Shown: positions 23,790 to 60,205, numbered from the stretch's first letter. The stretch: DNA of 64,000 nucleotides from Paralvinella palmiformis (GCA_025642065.1 JAODUP010000420.1:62001-126000); one strand, 5' to 3'. The notes: generated by a model from the letters alone, not told the origin. Numbers and translations are program-made.

Positions 23790-25230
23790 ATTCCCTATCA
23801 GATGCACTACGACTAATAAAAAATGTAACTGTTCTTTTTCATTTGCCAGAATTTGGCGATATGAATTATTAATATCAGCAATTGAGAATATTTTTCTGAA
23901 CCAAATTGCTTTAGGAATATATCATTCTTTGATAAATGGTCTAAACGCTTAGATAACCTAACCATTATCCCAGTGGATGTTGTAATAACTGGTGATTTCA
24001 ATTTCCTTTTGGGGAAAATAATAAGTCTGAATTTGAAGCTCATAGGTTTTGTAGTTTATTAGATTCACACGCATATAATCAGCATGTAAATAGTACAACT
24101 CACACACACACACAAGATTTAGACATCGCTAGAGACTCTAGATCCATCATATTCAGAGCCCCTTCTGTATGTGACCTTTGTGTTAGTAGCAATAAAGGTA
24201 AATCCTTCAACGATCATCTGCCTGTACAGTTCATTACTAATATGGACAAGCCCAATTGAACATGTATAAAAACCATACACAGAAAGTATTATAGCATAAA
24301 TATTAAAGAATTTATGGAAGATTTACAGTCACCTCAAAAGCTGAGTAAATGTGAGGGATCAGTTGATGACCTGGTAGAAGCCTATAACAAAAGTGTAATA
24401 AATGGGATGATATTTCATCTTCAGTTGACACATATTTATTTGGATGAACACTAACATGCTGAAATTGAATAAGGATAAGACCGAAGTCAGTGTATTCTCA
24501 TCAAAGCAACATGTTAATAAAACTGAGAATCTTCGCATTAAGGTAGGATCCAGTTATATAAATTCTTCATGTCTGTTAGAAATCTAGAGCTTATGTTAGA
24601 TAGTGCTCTAGGAATGGAGAAGCAGGTGAATTCTATATGTAAGTCCTGTTATTATCAAATAAGAAATACAGGACTTATTCATAAGCACATAAATGATGAG
24701 ATATGTAAGACTTTAGTCCAAGCCCTTATAATTTCTCAACTGGACTATGGCATTACATCGTTATACAATATCCCCTCTTTCTGACAAACAGCCTACAGTG
24801 AGTCTAGAACTGTGCAGGTGCACTGGTTTCATGTACATTTTAGATCACCATACACTTACCCTCTTCTGCATATATTTTAGGCTTATAGCCTGTTAGCAGT
24901 AAATACGAGCTCTTGTTTCACACATTCAAAGTACTTAGTGGAACAGCACTTCTGTATCTAAAGTGATCTGATCCCAAGGTACTATATAATACCAGCTAGA
25001 ATGCTACGATCTGAATCCCGTTCACTTTTGACAATACCAAAAAGCATAGAGGAATGTACGGAGAGAATTTTTTCTGGGTATTAGTTCCCAGACAATAGAA
25101 CAATTTGCCAAATTTGCAGCAAGTGAAGAACTTGGCAAGTGAGACAAAAATCAAAACACCACCAATTTCGAAATAAACAAGTGGCCTGGTAAAAGTTCTA
25201 GAAACCCTTAAATTGACACGCTGAAACACC
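23790..25230 (+). mobile_element. CR1/L2-like LINE relic with internal deletion
   Basis: Broken frames keep landmarks of a non-LTR retrotransposon. VVITGDFNF near 23980 is an endonuclease motif, and NDHLPVQFI near 24215 is the end of the AP-endonuclease domain. RT C-terminal blocks follow: NMLKLNKDKTEVSVFSS (about 24455), LELMLDSALGMEKQVNSICK (24587) and SRSLLTIPKS (25013). Most of the RT palm, including the catalytic YADD, is missing between about 24400 and 24440. Several frameshifts and stops make it inactive. Confidence 0.8.
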
Positions 25231-25993
25231 CAAGGGTGGCAAGGGGGCCAAGCCGAAACAGTGAAAACTGATTTTGCGGAAACTCAGTGAAAGTGAAACG
25301 ATCACGGATCAGTCAGCTCTACTGCCTCTAGACTAGACTATATTATCATTCTAATCTAGAGATCTATGAATATCACTTGACTTGTCACTTGTGGACTTTG
25401 GAGAGAAACTTTCTACTATTCTAGTTCTATTTTTGGTTATCACATAAATATATTCTAAGGATAATAAGCTAATTTTTATCATACAAACCGAGTTATTATC
25501 CAAATTGTTACATTAATGACTAAAAGCGGACGACTTTAAGCTTTGATTGTGCCCAGATCTAGATCTACAGTCGAGTAACCAGTTACCAGGTCACACCGGA
25601 AAAAGGTATGACTCGTCCACATGGTTTCGTCTTCTGACACCTCGTCATCTCGATATTTCGTCCACCTAGACAACTCGCTCTTGATAAAGGTTTGTCGAAC
25701 TTCGCTTGCATTATTTATGTATTTTTTAAATTTTTGGTAGTTGTAAACTATTTATTTTATGCGTACAATCGTATTGGTTGCCACTTAATTAACAGATTAT
25801 AAAAAAAATACAAAACATCAAAGATAACAGTTCTAAAATTCATAAAACATTCATAAAAAACTGCAACTATAACTTGACATTGAAATATCTATGTACTGTC
25901 TGTATTAAAAATTACGTAGATAATTTTTTCCGTTCTATCCAACACAAACACACACAACTTATAGAATCAAATATGGAAAACAAAACATGCACC

Positions 25994-25999
<6 letters not shown>

Positions 26000-26028
<29 letters not shown>
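26000..26028. repeat. (AT)n microsatellite
   Basis: About 14 AT units. Confidence 0.9.
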
Positions 26029-26032
<4 letters not shown>

Positions 26033-26949
26033 CACTAAATCAAAATATATATATGTGCTTACATCCTGTAATGTTGATGCTGCATGTTGAAAATTTAAGT
26101 CACTGTGGCATATACACACAATTAGAAGGAAAAAACATTGTGTCATATACGCTTAGCTTCTATATGACAGTTACCATTTAGGCACAGAAATGACAAGAAA
26201 TTCATGGGCCACAAAGTTAATCCATGGCCAATACAAACAAATAAATACAAAACCACTTGTTTAATAACACAACGAATTATAGTGTGTTCCCCATATAACT
26301 TAATTGCTGCCAGATTCAATGGGAATATTTAATACGAAGTGACTATAGGCCCGGACCCCTAACACCAATTTCATAGCTATTTGTCGTGCACATTTCCGGG
26401 TTCCGTTGTGTATATAGTGTGTTTGCTCCCAGAAAATATCACAATATTCAGCTTGAACTTATCAACTAGACCCCTCTATAAGCCACGGTTGAATTGATAA
26501 ATATATGTATTGCATAATAAATAAAAGGGGATAGCTATAATTACTCTTGTACTTAAACCGTGTTGTTTGCATGTTACCTTGATAGAATTGCACAAAAACT
26601 TCGGTTTAGGGTTATGTTTAGGGTTAGGCAGCCACTGCCACAGCCAGCTTTAGTACATTCATAAGGTGTCCGATAACCGGCAGTATGTTTTATTCTGCCG
26701 GATATTTTGGAAGGTGCGCATGCTCAGTTGATGTGCCGGAGATGTAGCTACTTTGGTGTACGTCCAGGTCCGGACCAATAGCCACGGCCTATTTAATATA
26801 TCAGCTGAGAACTTTATCCTACCAAAATATAATATTTTATGAGTACATCAATGCTTCAACAGCATTAATATTAATATCCGTTTTTAACACAAAACCATTT
26901 CACATATTGCTAATTATAGATGTTACAGATTCCACTCGATAAAGTAGAA

Positions 26950-26999
26950 TTGCGTGCGTGCGTGCGTGCGAGCGAGCGCGCGTGTGTGTATGTGTGTTT

Positions 27000-27057
<58 letters not shown>
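26950..27057. repeat. Compound (GCGT)n / (GT)n / (AT)n array
   Basis: GCGTGCGTGCGTGCGAGCGA passes into GTGTGT and then, from 27003, about 25 AT units. Long alternating purine-pyrimidine runs of this kind can adopt Z-DNA or cruciform forms. Confidence 0.92.
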
Positions 27058-27060
<3 letters not shown>

Positions 27061-27759
27061 ATGATATAGTCATCCCCTAATGGATGAATACCGTGTGATT
27101 GTCCACTTTTACACACTATATTTGCAGTAAAGCAATTCAGTGAGTAGGCACATTAAATAATTGGAAGTTTTATCAACTACAATGTAATGAAATTGTAATT
27201 TTATTAATAATCAAAACATATTGATAAGACATTTCAACGAAAGGAAATGACGTCACACGTTCTCCCCTACATCTTTGCACTGGTTAGCTGCCACACAACT
27301 AATTCATCCGAGGTAAATCCAAACCCAACTCTCAGTGACGCGCTAGGATCCATCTATCAACTGAAAACCATCTCTTGGTAAACCATTCCGTTGAACTTGT
27401 TTACATCTAGGTCTATTTACACAAATGATAACACTGTCCTGTGTGGAGACATAAACAATTTAACTAGGATGTGGAACACTTCTCACATCAATTGAAACGG
27501 ACGTCTTGTCCTGTTAAGATCTATGTCACTCGACTATATTTCAATCTTTGGCCAGATCAAGGATGGGCAAGGGTGGGACATTGTAACTTCATAAAATTAC
27601 AATTTCATTTCGGGGTAGTTCATAAAATTTCTAATTTTATTACATCAGCCGTAAGTAGGTAAAATATTGCTTATTCAAAGTATCTAGATTGATAACAATG
27701 ACTTTTGATATTATAATTTTTACAAGTAATATTTTTCCTGTAAAACCTGAAGAATGTGG

Positions 27760-30010
27760 ACCCTTTAAACCAGTTTTTCGCTCAATGATCTGAGCCGTCG
27801 AGAGGCCTTACCTGTGTGTTTTGTTGGTTGATGCTGCTCCGGTAGTTCTCCTCTGCTTCTCTCGTGGCCACTGTTAGCCATGCGCCAAGCTATCGAACAT
27901 GTCACCGCTGGTTTGAAAGAAGCTTTATAACTCAAGAATAATAATTCCTTCTGTTCCTTGGATGTTATCATAGTTGGATTAGACTTGAGTAGCTCCAACC
28001 TTCTACAAGCAGATTTAGTCCATGGGCCCGATTGTCCCCCCCCCCCTTCGTGTACCCCCCCCCCCCCCGGAACCTGTGAAACTTATCTGACGTAATTTTC
28101 AAAATGGCCGTCAGTGAAATTAGCGAAATTACATTTTCGCCTATAACTCGGCTTCTAGGATAGCTAGAAAAAAAATATTGCTGTCTACGCCCATATTTTT
28201 AAGGATGAGTAATCCAATGATGACACAGAAAAATTCCTATGACTTTTGGTTAACTCGGAATTTGACATGGACTAGTAATACTAGTGTCTTTAATATCACC
28301 ATTTTAAGCATGTCGTTATTTCCCAATCCTTTTATATACCCGAGGATCATTTCCACGTCCCACATATCTTTGTGGGTTATTGAGTGCTCCTTGGAGTATC
28401 TGTTTGATAAGAGGGTGTTGACCAATCTTGTAGCCTTCTATTTATGGATGGTAAGCTGGTAAAGATGGCCAATAACAGTTCAATGTTGAGTAATCCAATC
28501 TTCTTTGTGAGCTGTTCTATTAGAATGTTAGCTGCATTTGTCACCGATGCCCGAATGACACTGAGTTCCCCGCTGATTACACCTTGTATCCCCGATCTTC
28601 GTGACTGTAGGAAAAGGGGAGAAGAGTCCTCCGAAAGGCCTCTTGTAATAATCCTAGCCGCGAGATCTCCCCCCCCCCCACATCAATACTTTGGTTACCC
28701 TACTGGGTCTGTCAACAGATCCGGATGTGGAGCGAGTTAAAAATTGAAACTTCCACTAACATGTCCATCTACTTTTATTATCTTCATTGTTTCTAAGATC
28801 CAAGGATCGTTCGTCATCTTTCTCCAATTTATTTGTCGGTAGAATATTAACCGGCCACCACCTTCTCTGGACAATTCTGCACCATTTGTTTTTTTAATTG
28901 AACCACTTAATGAGAAATTTCTCCAGGTTTCTGAGGTGTGTTTACGATAGGTTCGACATCTAGAGGTATACGTAGTCTGATTTTGACTTATTGAATCCTT
29001 TGGATTTCCGGCCTCAGAGCTCCCCGGAAAGGGTTTATTCATAGGTTGCCACGATTGTGACCTCATCATTAGTTGGACTTATATTTGGCCCTTCGTTTTT
29101 TTTTTCCGCACCGTGTTTGTGACTTTGGCTCTCTTGTAGAGCGCTTTATAAAAAGTTCTGTTGAACAATTTGGAATCGCCATGTGCCCTATTCGGAGCTC
29201 ACCTGGGTATTTTCTTTCTTTTCTTCAAGAAACAATAAAATAAGTTCAAACGTCGATTGTGTTATAGCGTCACCTGGAACTGCCAAACTAATCCACATTA
29301 CACTATCCAGAACCTCTATTAGACACATTCTCCAGCTGGAACAGTAACTTGCCCAATGGGACGATTATAACCTGATAATTTTTGTATTGCATTCTGTCAA
29401 AACCAGAATCCATTTAACGTGCCGGTACACAAGCACCTGACAGCAACAGATCATCCGGAATGAACTCTTGGACAATGTTCTCTCCTAACCAGCGAGAGAA
29501 ATAGTTAGTTACAAGATCTTTTTCCCTCGTTGATTTCGCATGCCAATTTATGGAACTTACCCAATGAGTCAAACCGGGCCGCCAAATCTGCTTTGGGACG
29601 TCTCACAGGTCTCAGGATCAGAAGACTTCTTATTTGATGAATAACTAAAATCACTACTCGATGATTCGGGATCACGAGACAGGCCTAGCCTTATGTGACT
29701 TTATGACGTTTTTAGTGTTTGTCACTTTCCGAACAAACCTTTACTTCCTACTCTGATCCTGAACCACTCAATCCTACACATTTTCGGGATTTTAGCATAG
29801 CAGGACAAAATGTTTTCCCTGGTGATTTTACAGTCTTTGGTAGTGTTAACAGACACCCAATATATGTCATTATGCACCCTATGTATGCCAACAGACACCT
29901 TACTCGTACAATGAGTTTCTCGATATCTGCCCAAAAACACTCGATCGCCTTCCACACAATGAGGCTGAGGCTCTTCACATGGTACAGTTTTGAGCCTGTA
30001 ACACGTTAAC
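27760..30010 (-). mobile_element. Probable DIRS-type retrotransposon relic (RT and tyrosine recombinase fragments)
   Basis: On the minus strand, 28880-28750 reads GGGRLIFYRQINWRKMTNDP followed by WILETM, like the (V)GGRL..F...W..IT.DPWVL start of DIRS reverse transcriptases. Further on, 28380-28240 reads MWDVEMILGYIKGLGNNDML followed by KMVILKTLVLLVHV, like the N-terminal core of DIRS/Ngaro tyrosine recombinases, preceded by a SRGLSEDSSPLFLQSRRSG-like linker. The RT-then-YR order fits. Stops and frameshifts are frequent, and outer borders are uncertain. Confidence 0.5.
28028..28068. repeat. Poly-C tracts
   Basis: Two runs of about 13-15 C separated by TTCGTGTA. On the minus strand these are G-runs that could form a quadruplex. 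Confidence 0.85.
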
Positions 30011-30202
30011 AGGATCCGTCATACTGGTCTATGAGCATCTACCACGGCGACACACATGCGCGCGCGCACACACACACCAAATTACTACAATAAAACAGCA
30101 GAACGATGCCAAATATTGTAAAATATTACTAAAATTTGATCAACTTCCAATGTGATATAGGACCGGAAGTCAAAATTGAAGAGAACGTGTGACGTAATTT
30201 CC

Positions 30203-30203
<1 letters not shown>

Positions 30204-30237
<34 letters not shown>
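30204..30237. repeat. (AT)n microsatellite
   Basis: About 17 AT units. Confidence 0.93.
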
Positions 30238-30239
<2 letters not shown>

Positions 30240-30479
30240 GTTTAAATATTGAATCAAAACAGTTGGAACAGTGCATTGCTAAAATCTTACTAAAAAAATG
30301 GATTTGAATATGATAAAATAATTATTATCTAACTGGTTTCACCATATTATGTCAAATACATTAAAACATCAGCATTAAGCATATTATATACATTTGGCTT
30401 ATATGAATTAATATTAATTAATATGTTACTACCACCTTAGAAACAAGAACTGGTTAAAAGACGTTTAGACACAATTGAA

Positions 30480-30884
30480 AAGAGCTAAAGTTTACAAAAA
30501 TCCATGCCTATATTGCACCTCATATAGACTATTACAACTCCAAGTTATACGAAATATTTGATTATAACATTAATCGCCTTTGTGAGAAATTTTTCTGTAT
30601 GTTTTAACTGTTGTCCATTAAAAAAGAACATCCCCAAAACTCAAGTCATCCAGTCAGATACTAGTAAAAGTGCTTGTGTCTGGGCTCAAGTCAAATGGTG
30701 ACTCTGCATTCAGTGTAGCAATGCTCACTTTGTGAAACGTGTCGTTGAAAGAAATTAGCAGTAGGTATTTTATTTTTTGGAAAATATTGACTCATTTATT
30801 CATGAACATTCAAATTTCTAATTCTGCTTTAGATATTGAACCTTTGAAATGTCCCCGCAAGTAAGAGCACTTTATTAATTAGAC
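30480..30884 (+). mobile_element. Degenerate LINE 3' fragment
   Basis: CTCAAGTCATCCAGTCAGAT near 30640 parallels 31633-31660 of the better-kept element, and the fragment ends with CCTTTGAAATG...AAGAGCACTTTATTAATTAGAC at 30841-30884, the shared LINE tail. All frames are broken. Confidence 0.6.
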
Positions 30885-30899
30885 ATTATTATTACTATT

Positions 30900-31953
30900 A
30901 TTTTATCTAATATAATAGAAAGGGCAGTGGCTTTCCATCTAAACAAATATTCAATCAATAAAAACCTTAATGAATCACTACAGTCTGCGTATAAAAGTGG
31001 TCAGAGCACTGAAACAGCCTTGGTTCGGGTGAAAAATGATATTATGACCTCAATTGATCAAGGTAAGCCAGTAATACTTGTTTTTTTCTGGACCTGTCTG
31101 CTGCATTTGATACAGTTGACCATAATGTACATTTCTCTAGGTTAAAAGACATGTTTGGTCTGTCAGCTAAAGTACTTGAATGATTTCGATCCTATCTGGA
31201 ACAACGCTCCCAGAGAGTGTCTGCTCATGGTATTTTATCTGACGCTGAATATTTGTTATAAGCTGTACCACAAGGTTCAGTTATTGGTCCTCTGATTTTC
31301 ACAATATATACCGTCCTCTTGGGATCATTGCGCAGCGATATGGGGGCTAAATATCACTTGTATGCTGATGACACACAGCTGTATAAATTTATATCACTGG
31401 ATCCTGAGAATGAGTTAAATTTCCCCTTTTCGTGAATTCAGAATAGTGCAGCTCGCATAGTAACAAATACTCGAAAATATGATCATATCACCCCAATTCT
31501 TCAAAAGATACATAGGCTACCTGTTAGACAGCGTATCCATTTCAAGGTTTTAGCAATAACTTATAAATCTATCAATGATATGACACCTGAATACCTGTGT
31601 GAACTGGTGTCCATTAGAAAGTCATTCCGAAAACTCAGGTCATCCAGTCAGATACTATTGCAGGTGCCAGTGTTTCGGCTCAAGTCATATAGTAATTGTG
31701 CGTTTAGTGTTGCAGCCCCCACTTCGTGGAATAGATTGCCGGCAGATATTAGAAATGCATCCTCTATTGAAATTTTATAAATCCGTTCTAAAATACACCT
31801 GTTCAAGTTTGTTTGACAGATAAATAATAATTATCTTTTAAATCTCCTATAGGGTTTTTACAGACATACTATTTGAGGTATTATTATATTACATATTATT
31901 TGTACAGCGCCTTTGAAAGGCTCCTGCTAGTAAGGACGCTTTATTAAATAGAC
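30900..31953 (+). mobile_element. CR1/L2-like LINE, RT domain and 3' end, inactive
   Basis: RT blocks appear in order: SINKNLNESLQSAYKSGQST (30951), DLSAAFDTVDH with the first catalytic Asp (31091, after a frameshift), [15 protein letters not shown] (31270) and YADDTQLY, the catalytic Asp pair (31360). C-terminal blocks ARIVTNTRKYDHITPIL and APTSWNRLPADIRNA (31440-31760) follow after a deletion at about 31430. Stops and shifts make it non-functional. The 3' tail (31908-31953) is CCTTTGAAAGGCTCCTGCTA plus GTAAGGACGCTTTATTA. Confidence 0.85.
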
Positions 31954-32561
31954 AAGTAAATTATCAATGTTTCTTGTTTTAGTCACTATATGAAATATTT
32001 TGGTTTAGTCAATAAAACTGGACATACGGAGAAACGCTATTTTCTATGTGTTCTGTCATGTCATGTATTGTGAATTAAGTGAAAGAGAATCGAGGTTATG
32101 CCCATAAAATGGTAGACATACTGCATTTATACATGTAGAACTCCGGCTTTGACCTTTAGAGATCGGGATCGGTGGTTCGGATACAATGTGCAATACGTTA
32201 GTTTAATAAATTAAGTAGAAATATAATATGGTCAGTTGATATAATCAGACCGAGAGAATGATATACCAGCGAGATTGCGACTCTGGTATGTTGGCCAAAT
32301 CACATGAATATTAATACCAAAATGCAGCCCCACTCCAAATCCCTCCCATTTTACAATTCGTAAGTACATGTATGAAAATTATATCTATATGTATACTGGT
32401 GATCCTTGGTGCAATTAATACCCCACTGCCATCCTAGTGTTGTGGGGGGGGGGGGGTTGAGGGGTATGTTTCATTCATAAAAGGCTCATATTACTTCCAT
32501 ATTTCCCGGGTGTACCCAGCACAGAGGCCGGAAGTAGCGAAGATAGTGGCCAGTAGAGAAC

Positions 32562-32602
32562 CCCCCCCCCCCAACACACACACACACACACACAAACACG
32601 CA
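32562..32602. repeat. Poly-C and (CA)n array
   Basis: Eleven C followed by about 12 CA units. Confidence 0.9.
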
Positions 32603-32908
32603 CACCAACACGCATACACAAACAAACATACTGTCAGTCATTACGAAAATGACGATATAAATAAATTAAAATTATGTAAAAATATTCGAAAAGCATCCCT
32701 TAAGATGGAATATTCTAATTAGAGTAACCTAGAGTTCTCTGTTGTTTTGATATTCACTAATTCCACACAATATGATGTACTATTTACTGGCTTTTATCTC
32801 CACAGTAAGACCCCAATACAAAACTGATAAAGGCATCGAAGAACTAATAATATTAGCTAGAATTAATTGTTTTTTTCAGATAGTAGATATAATAATTGTT
32901 AGAAGATT

Positions 32909-32946
<38 letters not shown>

Positions 32947-32952
32947 GCTTTC

Positions 32953-32988
<36 letters not shown>
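32909..32988. repeat. Two (AT)n arrays separated by a 16-base spacer
   Basis: AT runs at 32909-32944 and 32959-32988 flank TCGCTTTCGTTT. The arrays are self-complementary, so the pair can fold. Confidence 0.92.
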
Positions 32989-32990
<2 letters not shown>

Positions 32991-33133
32991 CGTATGCGCT
33001 TGTCAGCGTTGGCCTAGCCAATGGATGGCAAGTAAACGATTCAAATCCTGAATGACAATCCGTATTTAACTATTTGTTTTCTGAATTTCTTTATGAATTA
33101 TAATAAAACTTATAGGGTAACATCGCTGGAATT

Positions 33134-33205
33134 GCGCCTTTGAATACGTCCTACTAGTAAGGACACGTAATTAAATCTACATTGTTGTTGTTGTTGTTGT
33201 TGTTA
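33134..33205 (+). mobile_element. LINE 3' tail ending in (GTT)n
   Basis: GCGCCTTTGAATACGTCCTA then CTAGTAAGGACACGTAATTA is the LINE tail signature, followed after a short gap by seven GTT units that look like the element's terminal simple repeat. Confidence 0.65.
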
Positions 33206-33589
33206 CTGTAGCTGATCGTTGCTATCTTATTCGTGATAAATGAACTACGCATGCGCAACCGGACAGTAAACACTTCGCCAAAATGTCTCCTGTGTCCAAT
33301 GTATGTAACAAAAACGATCAAAATGACTTATATGTTGACTTTACTTCGAAACAAGACCATTCTGTCACACACAACAAACAATATATAACATGTTTACACC
33401 TCGACACATAAAGTAAACATGGTAAACACAAGCCAGCCCTTAACTAGGCCGAAATACAGTCGGTGTACACGTAAGGCATAAGCTGCGTACATACAGTATG
33501 ATGTTCGAGCTAGGACAGACCCGTGTTACTAATACAATATAGGTAATTTATGTACAACAAGACATTTATGTACACACACTAAACCCCCT

Positions 33590-33591
33590 CA

Positions 33592-33643
<52 letters not shown>

Positions 33644-33645
33644 GA
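33590..33645. repeat. (CA)n(GA)n compound microsatellite
   Basis: About 9 CA then about 13 GA units. Confidence 0.93.
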
Positions 33646-34874
33646 GACACAATAAGTACATGTACACATTTATACATACACATGAGTGTACTGACGTAAA
33701 AATTATTATTATGCGTGGACGAGTACGTGATAATGTGACTCGAGATAATGACATTGTAATTGTTCATCTTACCAAAAACAGATATAGGGACAGCAGTCTT
33801 ATACCGAAACTTCACCGCAGCAACTTTGATTTTCACACATATGTACGCACAGACTCACACAGACACGCACAATTTGGCGCCAAATAAAGTATAAACATGC
33901 ACATTATTATAATAACTGCGCAAGAATACACTTCATCAAGTGATTATGTTATGACAAAAAGACATTAGTTATGACAAATTTTTCTTCCTAATGTATATAC
34001 ACGGCAGGAACGAAAAGACATTCTAGTCCGAAACGACGAAATATACATAAATATAAAAATAATCTCCTTGAGAAATCGCTCAAAATAACATGATTGAACC
34101 GATCTGACCCTGACATAATTAATATTTATATTAAAGAGGACAAATATTTATGACGCACAAAAGACACAACGTATACCACAATATGGGGTGATCGGATACA
34201 CTAGTCATGTGTACAGCTAACCTAGCAACGATACGAACATCAAACCAAAATGGTAACGCGTTATTGGCTATAAACCACTGACCTATATATTAATATACTG
34301 GTCATTGGTATACACAACAAATATGAATATACTGTACACCAAATGTGTGTGTGTGTGTGTGTGGTTGTGTGTATGGTTGTGCGTGTTATAAAGTTGACTG
34401 AATCCAGAATTTTTAAGATTGCATTGTTTTGGCAAACGATTAAGGATGAAAAATAGTACAGCTGACCATGACTACGTCACAAGTGTATTGACATTCTTGA
34501 TATAATGGACTATAGATGGTGCGTTATACAGCAATATGCACGTGACACGATAACGCATGGATACCGCGATGTGTGTGTGTGTGTGTGTGACCAACTCAAG
34601 GAAACTGTCAAACTTCCCAATGGGTGAATCATTCGTAATACGGACACACGCACACACACGCACACAAACAATATGCAAACAACGTTTATAGAATCATAAC
34701 GAACACACCTTCGTGGATACATTACAACACAAGAGTGGTTGGCAGTTTAACAGCCAGTTGTAGATGGCGCCACTTGTCGAACAAGACCCACAAAATACTA
34801 TGGTGACAAGAATCGAAAATGATGGAGAACACAATAACTGCTGACGAAATGTGTAGAAATGACGACAATTTAAC

Positions 34875-34878
<4 letters not shown>

Positions 34879-34909
<31 letters not shown>
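34879..34909. repeat. (TA)n microsatellite
   Basis: About 15 TA units. Confidence 0.92.
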
Positions 34910-34912
<3 letters not shown>

Positions 34913-35029
34913 GAAAGCAGGAGAGAGACACGAATAATACCAAATGATACCAAAAATGATACCCAGTATGTGCCGAATATATTGAATCAGCACATACTGA
35001 TAAATGCTATGTGTATTCGTCCATATTAT

Positions 35030-35370
35030 TTGCTATTATTGACTAATATTAAGGTTATTATTAGCCAATGTTAGCTGTTATAATTAGCTGATTTTAACTG
35101 TTACTATTAGATAATAGTAAATGTCAATATTGAGTGCTGGTGTTACATAACATTGGCTATTGCTAAATAATAATTTAATTGTGATTAGTATAACTAGCTA
35201 ATGGTAAATAATATTAAATCCCATTTCAGCTAATATTTAATTTGTTATGATTTGTGGCAAATAATTTGTCACCATATATTCGTGTTACACTCGGATAATA
35301 TTCTGCTAATATGTTGTTGTTATTAACTAATATTCACCATTACTATCAGCTAATATATCAGCTATTTATC
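35030..35370. repeat. Degenerate AGCTAATATT-like tract in the presumed 3' UTR
   Basis: Motifs such as TTAGCTGTTA, TTAGCTGATT, AGCTAATGGTAAATAAT and AGCTAATATT recur about every 30-50 bases, directly 3' of the adhesion-gene stop codon. It looks like an eroded tandem array. Confidence 0.5.
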
Positions 35371-35376
35371 GATCCA

Positions 35377-58719
<23,343 letters not shown>

Positions 58720-58934
58720 CTACCAATAAAATAACATAGCGATATAATTAATAATGGACTCTAAACATAAATAATATATACTCGTAGAGTTTTCACGAGA
58801 CTGTAAATGTTTACAATATGATTGTTTATAAAAGGAAATATTTTTTAAATATTTGCTACACAATGGATTTGAATGTGTACCACAGTAAAATGTTGCTGCT
58901 TTAAGGTCACTTTTATGCAGATTTTAGGCTAAAA

Positions 58935-59080
58935 AGGTTGAGCTACCTCCAAAGGTAATGAGACGAAATGAAAGATGAAACATCCTTCTATTATAGCCCG
59001 GGTGGGGTTTGAAGCCATATATGCTAGAGGTTTGTGGCTATAGCATGGCTGGCAGTTAAGCCACGGAGACGCCCCACATA
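58935..59080 (-). mobile_element. tRNA-derived SINE family 2, minus-strand copy
   Basis: On the minus strand: GGGGCGTCTCCGTGGCTTAA, then a box B-like GGCTTCAAACCCC, ATGTTTCATCTTTCATTTCG and CTTTGGAGGTAGCTCAACC. This is the family 2 order. It lies just upstream of the first seen adhesion exon. Confidence 0.75.
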
Positions 59081-59614
59081 TATTTATCAAATTTATTGGC
59101 TATAATCGTAGTACTTTCGAACTGTGTCATATTGTGTCAATGTCAAAGAGTACATTGTCACATCATGACACCGTCGGGCTAAAATTATAAGCCATAATTA
59201 TTTTCGCTAAATATAGCCGTGGAATTATGTTTACAATCAACTCTGAGCTATTTTTACTGTACACTTTTTGTTTTGTTTACAATTACCATTAGTCTATGTT
59301 TCTAGCAAATTGTGAGCTGTGTTTGAAATATTGTGCGTTATATTTGCACACCTAATTATTACAAATTGCAAATGGTTCTTGAAGATACAAAGTAAAAAAC
59401 GCCGATTTCCGGGGATATTATTAGTTTTGGCAGTCTAAGTTAAACACAATTTGACAATTATTGTGTAGATTATATTTAATTGGAAGCTTCTCAGTAATGT
59501 TTATATTCTAGATTGTTTTCCAACCGTCAGAACGAATGATTCTTGACAATCTAATTTATCTTAATTTACATCACAGTCTAAATTAAACTAGATGTTTATA
59601 TGTCTTTATATGTA

Positions 59615-59615
<1 letters not shown>

Positions 59616-59650
<35 letters not shown>

Positions 59651-59672
59651 GGAGAGAGAGAGAGAGAGAGAT
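59616..59672. repeat. (AC)n(GA)n array
   Basis: About 15 AC and 11 GA units. Confidence 0.93.
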
Positions 59673-60110
59673 CAGCCCATATTTATCAAAAGACACACAT
59701 TTGTCTTCCTGTATACCCTAATGGCTTTACACAAGATGATTTGCTAAACACTTATTATCGCGGCACACCACTGTTTATAAAACATGTAGTGCATTGTGTA
59801 CATCGTTATATGTACACTGTACAGCGTTATATGTACAGTATACACGGCTGTACACAATACAATTGTTACACACCGGTGTCTGAGTTGAGCTATATTACGC
59901 CGAGTTAAGGCGCCTCTAGCGGCCAGATAGAGCAACAATAAACATCACGGAAGCCAGCAAGTGACTTGTGTCTTGATTAATCTACGTCAGCAGACTATAA
60001 TGATACAGATGTTATTGATGATACGGAAGATGTGGATGTTAGAGATGTTATACATGTTTTGAGAAATATTGTAGATAATACAGGTGCTATTAGATTATGT
60101 AAACGATGCC

Positions 60111-60205
<95 letters not shown>

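Larger units (their letters stand above)
21869..23790. other. Upstream region of the Ig-like TM gene
   Basis: This holds the presumed 5' UTR and promoter side of the gene starting at 21868, one reverse-oriented LINE tail (22511-22555) and one SINE (22998-23150). No obvious TATA box or other exon could be picked out. Confidence 0.35.
25240..27760. other. Intergenic AT-rich stretch
   Basis: No exon or mobile element is supported here. It holds AT and GCGT-type simple repeats and otherwise unremarkable sequence. Confidence 0.4.
31960..35376. other. Stretch between the LINE and the adhesion gene stop codon
   Basis: No supported exon. The part nearest 35376 is the 3' UTR side of the adhesion gene. 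It holds numerous microsatellites, a LINE tail, a degenerate tRNA-like segment near 33003-33056 and a GCATGCGCA motif at 33248. Confidence 0.4.

Noticed and set aside
28178..28740. Plus-strand ORFs of 94 and 98 codons
   Set aside because: They are antisense shadows of the DIRS-like minus-strand segment.
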